Shown: piece after piece, positions 28,377-39,022 of the stretch
How the letters are laid out: each line of letters starts with the position of its first letter
Numbering within the stretch: the stretch's first letter is position 1
Assembly: GCF_000478195.2 (NCBI RefSeq)
Contig: NZ_AUZM01000005.1
Location: forward strand, 62,001 to 126,000
Length of the DNA stretch: 64,000 nt
From: Lyngbya aestuarii BL J
GTDB taxonomy: Bacteria > Cyanobacteriota > Cyanobacteriia > Cyanobacteriales > Microcoleaceae
Reading direction: 5' to 3'
Notes under the pieces: model-generated
Told to the model about the DNA's origin: nothing
The model's database searches: none
The model's input: the letters and a program-made list of their open reading frames with translations, nothing else
Made by a program: the position numbers and the translations under genes

Positions 28377-30053
28377 GTGAGTCCACACCCATTCACATCT
28401 GAACGGTGTTATGACCCAAAAGTAATCGCCCAGTATTATCGCCGTCGTCCCTGGCAGGCTATTTGGCGCGCTATTACTGTAGTCTGGTTTTTTGCAGGCT
28501 TTGTTTGGGGTCTGTTTTGGGATCGATGGCGCCGACCCGAAGTTGAACATACACCGGAACGAGCGACTCAACTCCGAGAAATCCTAACTTATCTCGGCCC
28601 AACATTCATCAAAGTGGGTCAAGCCCTTTCGACCCGTCCTGACTTAATTCGCAAAGACTTTTTAGAAGAATTAACGCGACTTCAGGATCAGTTACCGCCT
28701 TTCAATACTGAAGTGGCGATGGCAATTTTAGAAATGGACTTAGACCGAGACATCCAAAGTGTTTTTAGTCAAGTTTCCCCCGAACCTGTCGCCGCAGCTA
28801 GTTTAGGTCAAGTGTATCGCGCCCGTTTGCGAACAGGTGAAGAAGTCGCGATTAAAATTCAGCGACCCCATTTAGTTCCCATGATCACCTTAGATTTGTA
28901 TCTGATGCGATGGGCAGCAGGTTGGATAGCCCCTTGGCTACCGCTCAATTTGGGTCACGATTTGACTTTAATTGTTGATGAGTTTGGAACTAAACTGTTT
29001 GAGGAGATAGATTATCTCAATGAAGGTCGCAATGCCGAACGATTTGCGGCTTATTTTAGTGATGATCCGACGGTCAAAGTTCCCGAAATATACTGGAAAT
29101 ATACCAGCACTCGGGTTCTGGTTCTCGAATGGATTAATGGGTTTAAACTGACTGATATTGACAGTATTCAAGCCGCAGGTTTAGATCTCAATCATCTCAT
29201 TTTCATTGGAGTGACAAGCGGTTTAAGACAACTGCTAGAATTTGGTTTCTTCCACGCTGATCCTCATCCTGGAAATCTATTTGCAATGCCTGATGGTCGC
29301 ATGGCTTTTATTGATTTTGGCATGATGGATCAGCTAGAACAAGATGTTAAAGAAACCTTAGTGGGTTCTGTTGTTCATCTGATTAATCGAGATTACAACG
29401 ATTTAGCCAAAGACTTTGTTACATTAGGATTTCTGACACCGGAAACTAATATTACACCGATTGTTCCCTCCTTAGAAAAGGTACTAGGAAATGCAATGGG
29501 TGAAAGTGTTCAGGATTTTAACTTCAAAACGATTACGGATAGTTTCTCGGAATTGATGTATGATTATCCCTTCCGAGTTCCCGCAAAATTTGCCCTGATT
29601 ATTCGCTCTTTGGTAACGCAAGAAGGAATTGCTTTAACGCTTAATCCGGGTTTTAAAATTGTTGATGTTGCTTATCCCTATGTCGCTCGTCGCTTGCTAA
29701 AAGGCGAAACTCCAGCTTTACGTCGTCGCTTGATTGAGGTATTAATAAAAGATGGGAAGTTTAACTGGCTACGGTTGGAGAATATGTTAGCGATCGCTCA
29801 GTCTGATCAAACTTTTGATATTCTACCCACCGCTCAACTCGGTTTGCAATATTTACTGTCGCCAGAAGGAGATTTTCTGCGCCGTCAACTCATTTTAGCT
29901 CTGACTGAAGATGAGCGCTTGCATACTGAAGAAGTCAGTCGGATTTGGAGTTTAGTCGGAAATCATATTAAACCCGCTCGTTTGTTTGATGTTGCTATCG
30001 GTGCGATCGCCGATTTTTCGACAGCCCAAGTCGCCGCTTTACGACAACAATAA
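28377..30053 (+). CDS. ABC1/UbiB-family atypical kinase
   Basis: A 558-aa protein. A KxGQ motif appears as 'FIKVGQALSTRPDL', the Ala-rich loop as 'PVAAASLGQVYRARL', the Lys as 'VAIKIQRP', and the catalytic/Asp motifs as 'FFHADPHPGNLF' and 'FIDFGMMD'. These are the diagnostic motifs of the UbiB/ADCK family. Family members support quinone (here probably plastoquinone or tocopherol) metabolism at membranes. Two hydrophobic stretches occur near residues 30-50 and ~180. The start is GTG 28377 (next to a purine-rich AGAGG). Confidence 0.92.
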   Translation: MSPHPFTSERCYDPKVIAQYYRRRPWQAIWRAITVVWFFAGFVWGLFWDRWRRPEVEHTPERATQLREILTYLGPTFIKVGQALSTRPDLIRKDFLEELTRLQDQLPPFNTEVAMAILEMDLDRDIQSVFSQVSPEPVAAASLGQVYRARLRTGEEVAIKIQRPHLVPMITLDLYLMRWAAGWIAPWLPLNLGHDLTLIVDEFGTKLFEEIDYLNEGRNAERFAAYFSDDPTVKVPEIYWKYTSTRVLVLEWINGFKLTDIDSIQAAGLDLNHLIFIGVTSGLRQLLEFGFFHADPHPGNLFAMPDGRMAFIDFGMMDQLEQDVKETLVGSVVHLINRDYNDLAKDFVTLGFLTPETNITPIVPSLEKVLGNAMGESVQDFNFKTITDSFSELMYDYPFRVPAKFALIIRSLVTQEGIALTLNPGFKIVDVAYPYVARRLLKGETPALRRRLIEVLIKDGKFNWLRLENMLAIAQSDQTFDILPTAQLGLQYLLSPEGDFLRRQLILALTEDERLHTEEVSRIWSLVGNHIKPARLFDVAIGAIADFSTAQVAALRQQ

Positions 30054-30117
30054 AAAACTCAATCATAAAATACAAGTTTAAATCGCAAGTTTTGAATTTG
30101 GATTTAAAAAACAACTA

Positions 30118-30140
30118 TCCCCTGTTACTGACGCAGGGGA
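30118..30140. other. Small hairpin downstream of the UbiB-type gene
   Basis: TCCCCTG (30118-30124) pairs with CAGGGGA (30134-30140) across a 9-base loop. The plus-strand trailer is A-rich rather than T-rich, so it is not a clear intrinsic terminator for the gene before it. Confidence 0.4.
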
Positions 30141-30328
30141 AAATAATGTAATATCATGTTAAAGCCCGTTGTCGTGCAACCGCACTATCTAAAAAGTTCG
30201 TCGTTTTGATGTACGCGCATCCAATGACTCGCTGTTTGAAAAGCTGGTAGTTGTACTCAAGCTATCTGTAGTTTGGTGTTAAAGCGCAACAACCATCCTG
30301 TAAATTAATATTGAGGAACTCAACACTT

Positions 30329-30727
30329 ATGTATGAAATATCTGATCCGCCTTACGTTATTTTAGTTGTGGGTTTATTTGCAGGAATTACTTCTTGTACT
30401 GCTTTTATTACAACTCTCAAACAATTATTAAAAGAATGGTCTAGTAGTCGTTCAACTCGGGTTTTAGCCAATTTGCGAGGTTTTCAATTGTTGCTTCCCT
30501 ATAGTGGAATTACGGTTGGAATTTGCCTGTTTTTAGCTTCCTGTTTACAAGTTTTTACCTTTTCAGCGATGTTTTCTTACTCTTTTTCGATTCCGTTAAC
30601 AGTATTGATGGCGGGGTTAGTTTGGTATCAGTTGACTCGGTTACTCATTCAACTCGAACAAAAAGGCACGAAAGGAATAGACTTAGATGATCTGAGTTTA
30701 GGAAAGATGATTCCTCAGAAAGACTAA
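30329..30727 (+). CDS. Small membrane protein of unknown function
   Basis: With the ATG at 30329 (behind TTGAGGAAC) the product has 132 residues and three hydrophobic helices: 'YVILVVGLFAGITSCTAFI', 'LLLPYSGITVGICLFLASC' and 'FSAMFSYSFSIPLTVLMAGLVW'. A polar end 'QLEQKGTKGIDLDDL' follows. I do not recognise the family. The TTG at 30311 is a weaker start because it would use up the ribosome site. Confidence 0.7.
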   Translation: MYEISDPPYVILVVGLFAGITSCTAFITTLKQLLKEWSSSRSTRVLANLRGFQLLLPYSGITVGICLFLASCLQVFTFSAMFSYSFSIPLTVLMAGLVWYQLTRLLIQLEQKGTKGIDLDDLSLGKMIPQKD

Positions 30728-30823
30728 TTATAATCAATATTTACTGAGTAACGGATAGGGGGCAATTCATCCATTGCCCTATTAAATTGATCATGTCAAT
30801 ACATTTAATTGGAGTCAAAAACG

Positions 30824-31498
30824 ATGAATTCTCAATCTTCTATTTTTCTCGCAGGCGCTAGCCGAGGTGTGGGTCGAGAAATTGCAAAATGTTTACGCGA
30901 ACAAGGTAAAATAGTCAAGGCTTTATTGCGTTCGCCTGATACAAAACCCGAGTTAGAAGCAATGGGAATAGAAGTCGTGATGGGAGACGCCCTCGATGCT
31001 GAAGCAGTTAAACAAGCGATGTCAGGTTCTCCTATTTCTGCTGTTATTAGTACCATTGGTGGTTTACCGAAAGATGGCGAAAGGGCTGATTATTTGGGGA
31101 ATAAAAACTTAATTGATGCAGCAGTTAAAGTTGATACCCAAAAGTTTATTTTAGTTTCTTCTATCGGTTCGGGTAACAGTCGCGTTGCTTTACCCCCTCA
31201 AGCCTTGGAAACCCTGGGGGCGGTGTTAGTCGAAAAAGAAAAAGCTGAACAACATTTAATCGATAGCGGTCTTAATTATACCATAATTCGTCCGGGTGGA
31301 TTAAAGTCAGAACCCGCCACGGGAAATGGTATCTTAACCGAGAATTATAGCGTTTCTGGAAGCATTCATCGGGCAGATGTCGCCCAGTTAGCCTGTCGGT
31401 GTTTGCAGTCTTCTGCGGCGAATAACAAGGTATTATCTGCACTAGATAAGCAAATGGTTTGGAGTCAAGTTGAGTTTGATGTTCTCAGTTTAGACTAA
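30824..31498 (+). CDS. NAD(P)-binding Rossmann protein (atypical SDR, NmrA-like)
   Basis: A 224-aa protein from the ATG at 30824, preceded by GGAG. The nucleotide-binding loop is 'LAGASRGVGREIAKCL', followed by 'VVMGDALD' and 'FILVSSIGSG', as in the atypical short-chain dehydrogenases ('YbjT/NmrA' type). The canonical Tyr-x3-Lys pair is absent, which is usual in this group. It probably acts as a redox-sensing or isomerase-like protein; cyanobacterial and plastid members bind chlorophyll or quinone-related partners. Confidence 0.82.
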   Translation: MNSQSSIFLAGASRGVGREIAKCLREQGKIVKALLRSPDTKPELEAMGIEVVMGDALDAEAVKQAMSGSPISAVISTIGGLPKDGERADYLGNKNLIDAAVKVDTQKFILVSSIGSGNSRVALPPQALETLGAVLVEKEKAEQHLIDSGLNYTIIRPGGLKSEPATGNGILTENYSVSGSIHRADVAQLACRCLQSSAANNKVLSALDKQMVWSQVEFDVLSLD

Positions 31499-31512
31499 AG
31501 AGAAAATCGGGA

Positions 31513-32955
31513 TTATTCTTTAGCCTGACTTCCCGCTAAACGCGCATATTCGAGATTTTTCTGATATTGTACAACCCGTTCCTGTGCTGCTTTGTAGTTA
31601 GAATCATCGGGTTGTACTTGCTTCATGTAATCTATAGCATTTTGCCATTGGGTAGCGACAAATTCCCATTCCGGTTTAGAGTTGGCAGTTTGTACTAATT
31701 CCGAAGCATTTGTCGCATTTTCTATGCCTTTTTTAAAGTTTTCATCGGCAACTTTAGGCGTAATAACTTCGGGTTTTTCGGTTTCAATTTTTGGTGAATT
31801 TACAACATCTACATCGGGGAGTTCTGTTGCATTAATATTTTCAGATAATTCTGATGACACCAAAGTATTTTCAAAATTAGCAAATGCACTGTAAATATAG
31901 TCCCAATTTGTGACAGTTGTGTAAATTAAAACCGTTGACATGAAAGAGAAAAAGACTAAAGCTATAAATTTCAGGACTTTTTGAAATGGAACTCTTGTGC
32001 GAATTAAAGACTCGATTTGGTAAAGATATAAACCTGATGTTATCCAAACAATAGTTGCAATAACTTCTAAACTATCCAAATAATTTTGAATACGATTTTG
32101 ACAACTTGTATCTTCAAATAGAAGTTCTGTTTGACAAGTTTCCCAGGGAATAAAGGGTAAAATAACTAAGACAACAATTGAAATAGACAACAGTAAAACA
32201 ATTGGCGTATATATTCCTTCCCATAAACTTAAAGGTGTGGGGAACCATTGAAAGGAGCTAGGTGATGATTTACCAAACAAAACCCGTTCTATATATGATA
32301 AAATATGATAAAAATACGTTAGAATGAATATTGAACCAATAACGCCAATACCTAAAGCTTGAAAAAACGGCATTAAATCTTCAGAGACGACAGACACAGT
32401 TCCCCCAATAATAACTCCCCCAAACGCAACAATTCTAATAACAATAAATAACCATAATATTAATACTATCATCCGTATCCACGAACTTGGATAGGGAAAC
32501 CAAACAGGCCATTTTAATTGTTTTGATACTGGAGGTTCAGGTTCAGGTTTTTCTAATTCTTTGGTTAAATCAATACGTTCTTTACAAGGTTTTTTAGGGT
32601 TTGTCTGGATGCTAGGTTCGATTATGACATATTCAATATATTCTATTGCTAAAATTTTCAAGGCATCATAGATGTATTTTTTAGACGGGTAATTTAGGGG
32701 GAATTGAGAATATTCTACTCTAATATTTAGACAATTATTTTTAAGATTAGCATTGTCTTCTATAATAGTAATAATGTCTTCTGATGGCTTAAAACGATTT
32801 AAAAGCATTGCAATTGCTTTCGGATTTCCTTGTTTAGCAAATTCCAATAGACGTTGCTGTGCTGTTTGAGATTCTGAATGAGGTAAATTCATAATATTAA
32901 CGTCCTTAATACTTAAAGATAGATCAGTAAGTTGAACTGAATGATTGTTGATCAA
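31513..32955 (-). CDS. Membrane protein with an N-terminal cyanobacterial 'KQGNPKAIA' module
   Basis: A 480-aa protein. After ~25 residues 'LLEFAKQGNPKAIAMLLNR' begins a small alpha/beta module (to about residue 110) that precedes many cyanobacterial membrane or signalling proteins. Five or so hydrophobic helices follow (residues ~160-330, for example 'WIRMIVLILWLFIVIRIVAFGGVIIGG'). The end is a coiled, polar segment 'NASELVQTANSKPEWEFVATQWQNAI' that resembles a TPR-like unit. Function unknown. The ATG at 32892 (MNLPHSESQ) is an alternative start that removes 21 residues. Confidence 0.7.
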   Translation of the reverse strand: MINNHSVQLTDLSLSIKDVNIMNLPHSESQTAQQRLLEFAKQGNPKAIAMLLNRFKPSEDIITIIEDNANLKNNCLNIRVEYSQFPLNYPSKKYIYDALKILAIEYIEYVIIEPSIQTNPKKPCKERIDLTKELEKPEPEPPVSKQLKWPVWFPYPSSWIRMIVLILWLFIVIRIVAFGGVIIGGTVSVVSEDLMPFFQALGIGVIGSIFILTYFYHILSYIERVLFGKSSPSSFQWFPTPLSLWEGIYTPIVLLLSISIVVLVILPFIPWETCQTELLFEDTSCQNRIQNYLDSLEVIATIVWITSGLYLYQIESLIRTRVPFQKVLKFIALVFFSFMSTVLIYTTVTNWDYIYSAFANFENTLVSSELSENINATELPDVDVVNSPKIETEKPEVITPKVADENFKKGIENATNASELVQTANSKPEWEFVATQWQNAIDYMKQVQPDDSNYKAAQERVVQYQKNLEYARLAGSQAKE

Positions 32956-33117
32956 GTTTATAATGCAACAACTTTCTTTGATTGAAACTCACTCATTTCA
33001 ATAATACCAAGGATCAAAACAGATCACCTCAGTAATTGTACGGAACTATCAAAAACATCCGCTACAGATGACATTGTATTATTCACTGAGATATTAATTA
33101 ACAGCCTATTAACATGA

Positions 33118-34077
33118 TTAAAAAAGTTGACTAATCTGTTTTAAATCGACATTTCCACCACTAATTACAACCCCAATTCGAGAACCCGGTGCTTTGACAA
33201 TCCCTTGAAGTAATGCAGCAGCAGCCAACGCCCCCGTCGGTTCTACAACTAACTTCATTCGTTCCCAAACAAAGAACATCGTTTTAATAATATCTTCTTC
33301 TGAAACCGTAACCATCTCATCGACATTTTGCAAAATTAATGGAAAAGTTAACTTCCCTAAATAAGACGTTCTTGCCCCATCTGCTATCGTTTGAGGATTT
33401 TCTATTTTCTGTAACGTTTTGGTTTGAAAAGAACGAGTTGCATCATCTGCATTTGCAGGTTCAACCCCAATAATTTTACAGTTTGGTGCAAGCTGGCGAG
33501 TCGCAATCGCACAACCCGAAAGTAAACCCCCACCTCCACAACAAACCAGTAAAATATCTAATGTTTTTACTTTTTCTAAAAGTTCAAATGCTGTTGTTCC
33601 TTGTCCGGCAATAATATCCCGATGATCATAAGGAGGAATAATAGTACAATCTCGTTCAGTTGCGATTTGTTGACATAAAACTTCTCGGGCAATTTCCGAA
33701 CGTTCATAGAGAATAATTTCCGCCCCATAACCCTGTGTTGCTGATTGTTTGACAACTGGAGCATCTGAAGGCATAATAATAGTGGTAGGAATGTCTAAAA
33801 TCTGACCCGAACGTGCGATCGCTTGGGCATGATTCCCCGAAGAAAATGTTAAAACACCGCGAGACTTTTGTTGATCAGAAAGTTGAGACAAAGCGTTAAA
33901 AGCACCCCGAAATTTAAACGAACCCGTCCGTTGAAAATTCTCACATTTAAAAAAGACTTCCGCCCCCGTTAATTGGTTAACCGTTCGAGAAATAACAACC
34001 GGAGTTTGATAAGCATATCCTTGGAGGCGTTGCTTTGCTTTTTGAATATCTGCAAAAACAGGTAAATTCATGATCAA
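33118..34077 (-). CDS. PLP-dependent threonine/serine dehydratase or racemase
   Basis: A 319-aa fold-type II PLP enzyme. 'CENFQRTGSFKFRGAFNAL' contains the Schiff-base Lys, 'SSGNHAQAIA' is the substrate loop and 'CCGGGGLLSGCA' the phosphate cradle. Length without a C-terminal ACT domain fits catabolic threonine dehydratase, serine racemase or threo-3-hydroxyaspartate dehydratase rather than biosynthetic IlvA. Which substrate is used cannot be read from sequence. Start 34077 or 34071. Confidence 0.9.
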   Translation of the reverse strand: MIMNLPVFADIQKAKQRLQGYAYQTPVVISRTVNQLTGAEVFFKCENFQRTGSFKFRGAFNALSQLSDQQKSRGVLTFSSGNHAQAIARSGQILDIPTTIIMPSDAPVVKQSATQGYGAEIILYERSEIAREVLCQQIATERDCTIIPPYDHRDIIAGQGTTAFELLEKVKTLDILLVCCGGGGLLSGCAIATRQLAPNCKIIGVEPANADDATRSFQTKTLQKIENPQTIADGARTSYLGKLTFPLILQNVDEMVTVSEEDIIKTMFFVWERMKLVVEPTGALAAAALLQGIVKAPGSRIGVVISGGNVDLKQISQLF

Positions 34078-34211
34078 ATCCTAATTATAAACTCTAAATT
34101 ATCAAACCAACATTCGAGAAGGTTACTTTTCCAGTTGGGATTTTACAAGCTATTCTAGAGAAAGAACATCTAAGAAACTAAAATTCATCATTTTTGAGGT
34201 TCCAGAAAACT

Positions 34212-34772
34212 ATGTCTACTCAACCTCCGACAAATTGGCTTCAACAACATCTTCGTTCTCTCCTGGCTGGAGTTGCAGGAACGGCTATTATTGCAGGTAT
34301 AACCGTTGCGGTGTGGAGTCAATCTGCAAATCAGGGGGTCAGTCCTTCTCAAGCGACGAATCCTGGCCAAAATATAGCATCCTCTGCGCTTCCCCTCAAT
34401 ATTACCGTGCATCGCAGTCCGACTTGTGGATGCTGCAAAGCCTGGGTACAACACCTCGAAGCCAATGGCTTTCAAACCACCGATATCGTCACAGAAGACG
34501 TGACTGGGGTTAAACAGGAATACGGAGTACCGAGTGAGTTAACCTCTTGTCATACTGCGGTGATTGACGGATACGCAATCGAGGGTCATGTCCCTGCTGC
34601 GGATATTAAGCGTTTGTTGGCTGAAAAACCTCAAATCTCCGGTTTGGCTGTCCCCCAAATGCCCATCGGTTCACCGGGAATGGAATCGGGTAATATTAAA
34701 GAACCTTTTGCAGTGTTGTCTTTTCGTCCCGATGGCCGTGTAAAAACATTTAATGAATATCAATCTTATTAA
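34212..34772 (+). CDS. DUF411 metal-binding protein, membrane anchored
   Basis: A 186-aa protein from the ATG at 34212 (GAGG 13-16 bases upstream). Residues ~15-35 form an N-terminal anchor or signal. 'VHRSPTCGCCKAWVQHLEANGF' gives the CxCC metal site, and 'ELTSCHTAVIDGYAIEGHVPA' a second Cys-His pair; both are hallmarks of DUF411. Family members often sit in copper-resistance loci and probably bind copper. Here no other copper gene adjoins. Confidence 0.88.
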   Translation: MSTQPPTNWLQQHLRSLLAGVAGTAIIAGITVAVWSQSANQGVSPSQATNPGQNIASSALPLNITVHRSPTCGCCKAWVQHLEANGFQTTDIVTEDVTGVKQEYGVPSELTSCHTAVIDGYAIEGHVPAADIKRLLAEKPQISGLAVPQMPIGSPGMESGNIKEPFAVLSFRPDGRVKTFNEYQSY

Positions 34773-34886
34773 TAAAATTTTTAGGTTGATTTTTTTGCCT
34801 AGAGAATTAATGATCAGAAGCAAGAAAACCGAGAAGGCACACCGAGAGGGATGAGAGAAAAACAAATTCGGTGTTGAGTCCAGATT

Positions 34887-35120
34887 TTATCGAAAAGGGG
34901 GTTGAGTTGTGTATTCTTCTCGACCACAATGAAACAAAATAATCTTGGAATTTTCTTCCTGAGAAACATCTTGCTTGGGTAAAGCGTCCTGAATGCAGTG
35001 GGGTTTGGTCTGTTCTCCCCAAAAACCCAATTCTTGTGCCATCACCTTAGATGTCATTAGGCTGAGAAGGGTTACACTGGTGAGAACAAAGCCGAACCTG
35101 AATCGATTGAGTTGCATCAT
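34887..35120 (-). CDS. Small exported protein
   Basis: With the ATG at 35120 behind a perfect AGGAGG (35129-35124) the product has 77 residues. A signal peptide ('GFVLTSVTLLSLMTSKVMAQE') precedes a short polar chain with two cysteines ('PHCIQDAL', 'LFHCGREE') that could form a disulfide. The longer frame from 35150 would lack a ribosome site. I do not recognise the family. Confidence 0.6.
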   Translation of the reverse strand: MMQLNRFRFGFVLTSVTLLSLMTSKVMAQELGFWGEQTKPHCIQDALPKQDVSQEENSKIILFHCGREEYTTQPPFR

Positions 35121-35150
35121 TGACCTCCTGTTTTTTGCCGTGAATATCAA

Positions 35151-35581
35151 TCACGAATCCTGAATAAAAGAACACTTTCACTCGCAACAGCAACTCCTTA
35201 CCAAAGCTGATCAACTGTGGTAGAAAGAGAGTCTAAACAACGGATAAGTTTAAGCTTTTGCGAGTGATTTATCTATCTTCAAGATAACATTCGAGTTCTG
35301 AGTTATCCGGAATATTTACAGAGTTATTACAATAAACAAGCGATTGTATTGAGGGGGTTTTCAACTCGGAGTATAGACTAGATGGGGAGACAGTGATCAG
35401 CATTTACTACTATTTCTATTTCTTACTTTTTGCCTCTTGTCTTCTAAATTGTGCCTTCAAGACTGGACTCACCATCAACTCTAACAATTTTTTCTTGAGA
35501 ATAAAACAGTCTTAAAAAATCAGGTTTATCAGTAAATATGACAAACAACTGTCACCAATATTTTGTGCTACTTATTTAATT
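35151..35581. other. Intergenic region between two small exported-protein genes
   Basis: About 430 bases holding the promoter of the 77-aa exported protein on the minus strand. I see no gene, hairpin or repeat worth naming. Confidence 0.4.
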
Positions 35582-36016
35582 TTACTGAATATTTTTCAGA
35601 AAATTTCGTTCATTAGGATCGAGTGAATCAGGGCTTTCAGCAGATTTTGCTCGTTCAGACTGCTCTTTTAGTCGGTTACTGGCGTGTTCTCTTGCTTGTT
35701 CAATGACTTGTTTTCTTTGTTCAGTTTTTCCGATAAAATCTTTTGTCTGATCTAAACCTTTATAGATTTTATCAGCAGCAATTTCAGCTTGATTAGCTCC
35801 CGTTTCTAAATCTAATTCTTGATCTTGTTGAGACTGATTATTAATGCCGCCATTCACATGATAGTAATCTGCCTCTGGTGTGAGAGAAGCTGCCAAAGCT
35901 GTCGCTGAACTTAAACCATTCAAGTTTGACAATAAAACCCCAAATATTGCCACAAAACCGAATACTTTTATGAACCGCATTCTCATCACTTGAAAACCAT
36001 AAAATAAACGTTTCAT
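35582..36016 (-). CDS. Exported, highly charged helical protein
   Basis: A 144-aa product with an N-terminal hydrophobic segment ('FIKVFGFVAIFGVLLSNLNGL') and an 'ATALAAS' signal cleavage region. The mature part is helical and rich in Lys, Glu, Gln and Asp ('TEQRKQVIEQAREHASNRLKEQSERAK'). AGGAG is placed upstream of the ATG. The function is unknown. Confidence 0.65.
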   Translation of the reverse strand: MKRLFYGFQVMRMRFIKVFGFVAIFGVLLSNLNGLSSATALAASLTPEADYYHVNGGINNQSQQDQELDLETGANQAEIAADKIYKGLDQTKDFIGKTEQRKQVIEQAREHASNRLKEQSERAKSAESPDSLDPNERNFLKNIQ

Positions 36017-36395
36017 TATTTTCTCCTGAATTTATTGATAATTTCACTTATTAACTTAGAGTAAAATAGATTAGCTTGACATCTATCGCAGGTAGAGTTG
36101 TCCCCAATACACTGTGATCAATTGTTCTAATCGTGGAGGAAAAGTCAATAAAAACTCTCCACTCGCACCCCTGAATATTCCCACTGGGGAACTGTTTGGG
36201 AGCGCGATCATAATACTGCATTAAATATCCTGAAAATAAGGATTAAATATCTTAGGGTATACGGGATTCAAAGTCTATGGAAAGAATGATCTCTATCAAT
36301 TTGGGTAAATAAATTATCCCAAGCAGTTAGCTTAACGAAGCAGAAAACTCTCGGAGTGAGCTAGGAATTTTTATTTCTTGAGAGCAGGGAAAATG
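36017..36395. other. Intergenic region before the sensor kinase 3' end
   Basis: About 380 bases with the promoter of the 144-aa exported protein. No open frame above ~40 codons looks coding, and I see no hairpin with a T tract. Confidence 0.4.
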
Positions 36396-38192
36396 TCAAC
36401 CCGCGCGATACTGCACAGCTTTTTCGACTTGAGCTTTCAGACGAACCGTAAACATAGAACCTTGACCCAATTCACTAGAAACCGTGATATCACCTCCCAT
36501 CATTTTACAGAGATGGCGACAAATCGTTAATCCGAGTCCAGTTCCCCCGTATCTCCGACAGAGTGAATCATCGGCTTGAGTAAAAGCTTCAAACAAGCAG
36601 TGTTGGTGTTCAACCGAAATCCCAATTCCAGTATCGCTCAGACAGAATTCTATCCAATCATCCTGGCGATGGATGGTGAGCTTAATTTGTCCGTCTTGTG
36701 TGAATTTCAGAGCATTTTCTAATAAGTGATGCAGGATTTTTTGTAATTTACCGAGATCAGTTTGCATGAGTCCTAGATCACGCCCATAGTGAATTTTGAG
36801 TTGATTACGATTTTTCTCTGCAACGGAAACGAGGCTTTTGACAACTCCCTTAATAACATTGACCGGATCAAAAATGTCTAGATTTAATGACATCTGTCCG
36901 GTTTCGATACGAACTAAGTCCAGAATGCTATCAATGACATGAAGTAAGCGATACCCTTCTTGACGGATGATTTGAACATCTTCGAGACAGTTTAGTTGTC
37001 CCTGTTCGAGAACTTCTTCGCAGAGAAGATCGCTATAGCCAATAATCGCGTGAATAGGAGTGCGTAATTCATGGCTAATATTGGCAAGAAAAGTTCTTTT
37101 TGCTCTGAGTGCTATTTGAGCTGTATTTTGAGCTTCTTTTAAGGCGTATTCTAGTTTTTGGAATTCATCCGTTTGCGATCGCAGTTTTTGACGGGTTTTT
37201 TGAAGTTGGGCGGTTTGTTGATCGAATTTAGCCTGGAGTTTTTCGTTTTGAGTCGAGAGTTGTTTTTCCAAGTGTTGACTTCTGGAACGCTCTAAAGCCA
37301 AACTCACTAAGTTAGCTAGACTTTCAAGAAAAGATTGTTCTTCGTCTGTCCACTCAGCCCTTAAATTTGTCCGTTCAACTCTGAGAAATCCAATTTTATG
37401 TTGATCCAGTTTGATGGGAATATCTAATACATTTAAAGGTTCTGAAAAATCAATATTCGGAAAGCCGGAAAAAAATAGATGATCTTCTACGGACTGAAGA
37501 TTTACTCCCGTCCATTCTAGCGAAGATTTTCCTAAATCATTCTGTTTGTAGGACGTTCTTGCATTAGGTTTAAAAAGAGTACAATAGCAGTGATTTACTT
37601 GTTCATAACTATTTATTTTTAGCTTATTTGTGGAATGTAAATTGAGATTTAAAGAAGATGGAAAATGGGAATAAAGTAGAGTTTGTGGCGTTAACCACAA
37701 GCTGATCCGTTTGACAGATTCTAGAGTCTGGACTGCGGTTTCAGTAATTTGTTGAATAATACTATGGGGATTATTGTAGTGGTGATTGTGTTGACGGAGC
37801 AGATGTTCTAAAGCTAAAATTCGACGGTGGGGTTGTTCATTGACCGTAGGGGGAGTTAATTGAGCAGATAAATCTAGATTACTATCGTTAGAAAAATTGA
37901 GTGTAGTTTGCTCAAGAGAATCGGTTTTTGTTAGGGGTTGAGCCGATAAATTATCGTCTATTTTTTCTAATAATTGATTGCTAAAGAGGTTAATAGTTGC
38001 ATCAACTTGTCCAATTTTCCATTCAAGATCGGGAGGTTCTATTTTCATGGAAATGGGATGCAACTGACTCATTGTTTTGAGCCAATTTTTCAAGGTTGCA
38101 TTTTCACGTCTTAGATGTTCGATTTCTTGATACAAAGAATGATTAACATCCCAGGAAAGTTCTTCATGCGATTGGATTGGATTCAGCATCAT
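36396..38192 (-). CDS. GAF-domain histidine kinase
   Basis: A 598-aa soluble sensor kinase. An N-terminal polar region (1-130) precedes a GAF domain (~130-300), then a coiled coil ('[33 protein letters not shown]'). HisKA has the H-box '[17 protein letters not shown]' (His ~374). The ATPase domain has the N box '[16 protein letters not shown]', G1 'LSDTGIGI' and G2 '[10 protein letters not shown]'. No transmembrane helix and no receiver domain is present. No cognate response regulator is adjacent. The GAF may bind a bilin, but no clear chromophore Cys-His pair is visible. Confidence 0.9.
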   Translation of the reverse strand: MMLNPIQSHEELSWDVNHSLYQEIEHLRRENATLKNWLKTMSQLHPISMKIEPPDLEWKIGQVDATINLFSNQLLEKIDDNLSAQPLTKTDSLEQTTLNFSNDSNLDLSAQLTPPTVNEQPHRRILALEHLLRQHNHHYNNPHSIIQQITETAVQTLESVKRISLWLTPQTLLYSHFPSSLNLNLHSTNKLKINSYEQVNHCYCTLFKPNARTSYKQNDLGKSSLEWTGVNLQSVEDHLFFSGFPNIDFSEPLNVLDIPIKLDQHKIGFLRVERTNLRAEWTDEEQSFLESLANLVSLALERSRSQHLEKQLSTQNEKLQAKFDQQTAQLQKTRQKLRSQTDEFQKLEYALKEAQNTAQIALRAKRTFLANISHELRTPIHAIIGYSDLLCEEVLEQGQLNCLEDVQIIRQEGYRLLHVIDSILDLVRIETGQMSLNLDIFDPVNVIKGVVKSLVSVAEKNRNQLKIHYGRDLGLMQTDLGKLQKILHHLLENALKFTQDGQIKLTIHRQDDWIEFCLSDTGIGISVEHQHCLFEAFTQADDSLCRRYGGTGLGLTICRHLCKMMGGDITVSSELGQGSMFTVRLKAQVEKAVQYRAG

Positions 38193-39022
38193 GGCAAGGC
38201 TTATCTATCTAGTTTTTAGGTTCGATTGTTTGAGGATAGTCGAACTCAGTGATTTGTTTATAAATAGATACACCCTGCTGATCCTCTAACTGTCTAATCA
38301 GAATTATCAACATTGTGAGTGAGTTCAAATGAAGAAAGATTCTTGATATTTTTAAGTCAAAGCTCTAAAAAAGAAGATTAAAAATTTAGGAGAAAAAATA
38401 GACTTTTCTTTGGGGAAATGTCTAACTGATTGCTCAGATGAGATCTCGTGAGCGTTTTGTCTCCTCTCTAATCGATTTTTTTATTCCATGAGCCTGATTG
38501 ACTCAGGTCAACTTTTTTGTGCTGATAGTTTAGAGCAATTAACCGAGTAGATGCGTGATTTGATCTAAGATTGTAACCGATATTAACTTTTTTCAGAAAA
38601 AATACAGTTGAGTTGTGACTAAACTCTGTGATTTTTTTATTGGGCTGATCTGTAATTCCATCAGTTGAGCGGCTCTACTCACATCACACCCCAATGTTGT
38701 TATTCTTACCCGGTATAGAACGGATTACCGTGTCGTTAGATGACCTGAAACAATGACGGACTTGAGTTTGAGCCTCATCAGTTACTTATGGCTATTGTAG
38801 CAATTTAACAATCGTTAAACCGTACTTATACCTACGTGTCGAAAATAATTATTGAATTGATTCATAAGATAAATTAAACTATCTGGGCAGAATGTACAGT
38901 ATTGTGTGTAATGAATTTCACGGCAAAATTTGTCGGTGATCGTAGCCTGATCTGTACGATACAGTAATCGCTATGAGATATTGATGGATACGATCTCTAG
39001 CTTAAGCGTCCCCTAATTTGCC
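38193..39022. other. Long intergenic region before the glycosyltransferase
   Basis: About 830 bases with no credible gene on either strand. Left part: promoter side of the kinase. Right part: promoter for the polysaccharide genes. A leader RNA or small RNA is possible; I could not fold one convincingly by eye. Confidence 0.4.

Noticed and set aside
30118-30140. Terminator for the UbiB-type gene
   Set aside because: The hairpin is followed by A-rich, not T-rich, sequence on the coding strand, so it is listed only as a hairpin.
38193-39022. Small RNA gene in the long gap before the glycosyltransferase
   Set aside because: No convincing promoter-hairpin-T-tract arrangement could be picked out by eye.
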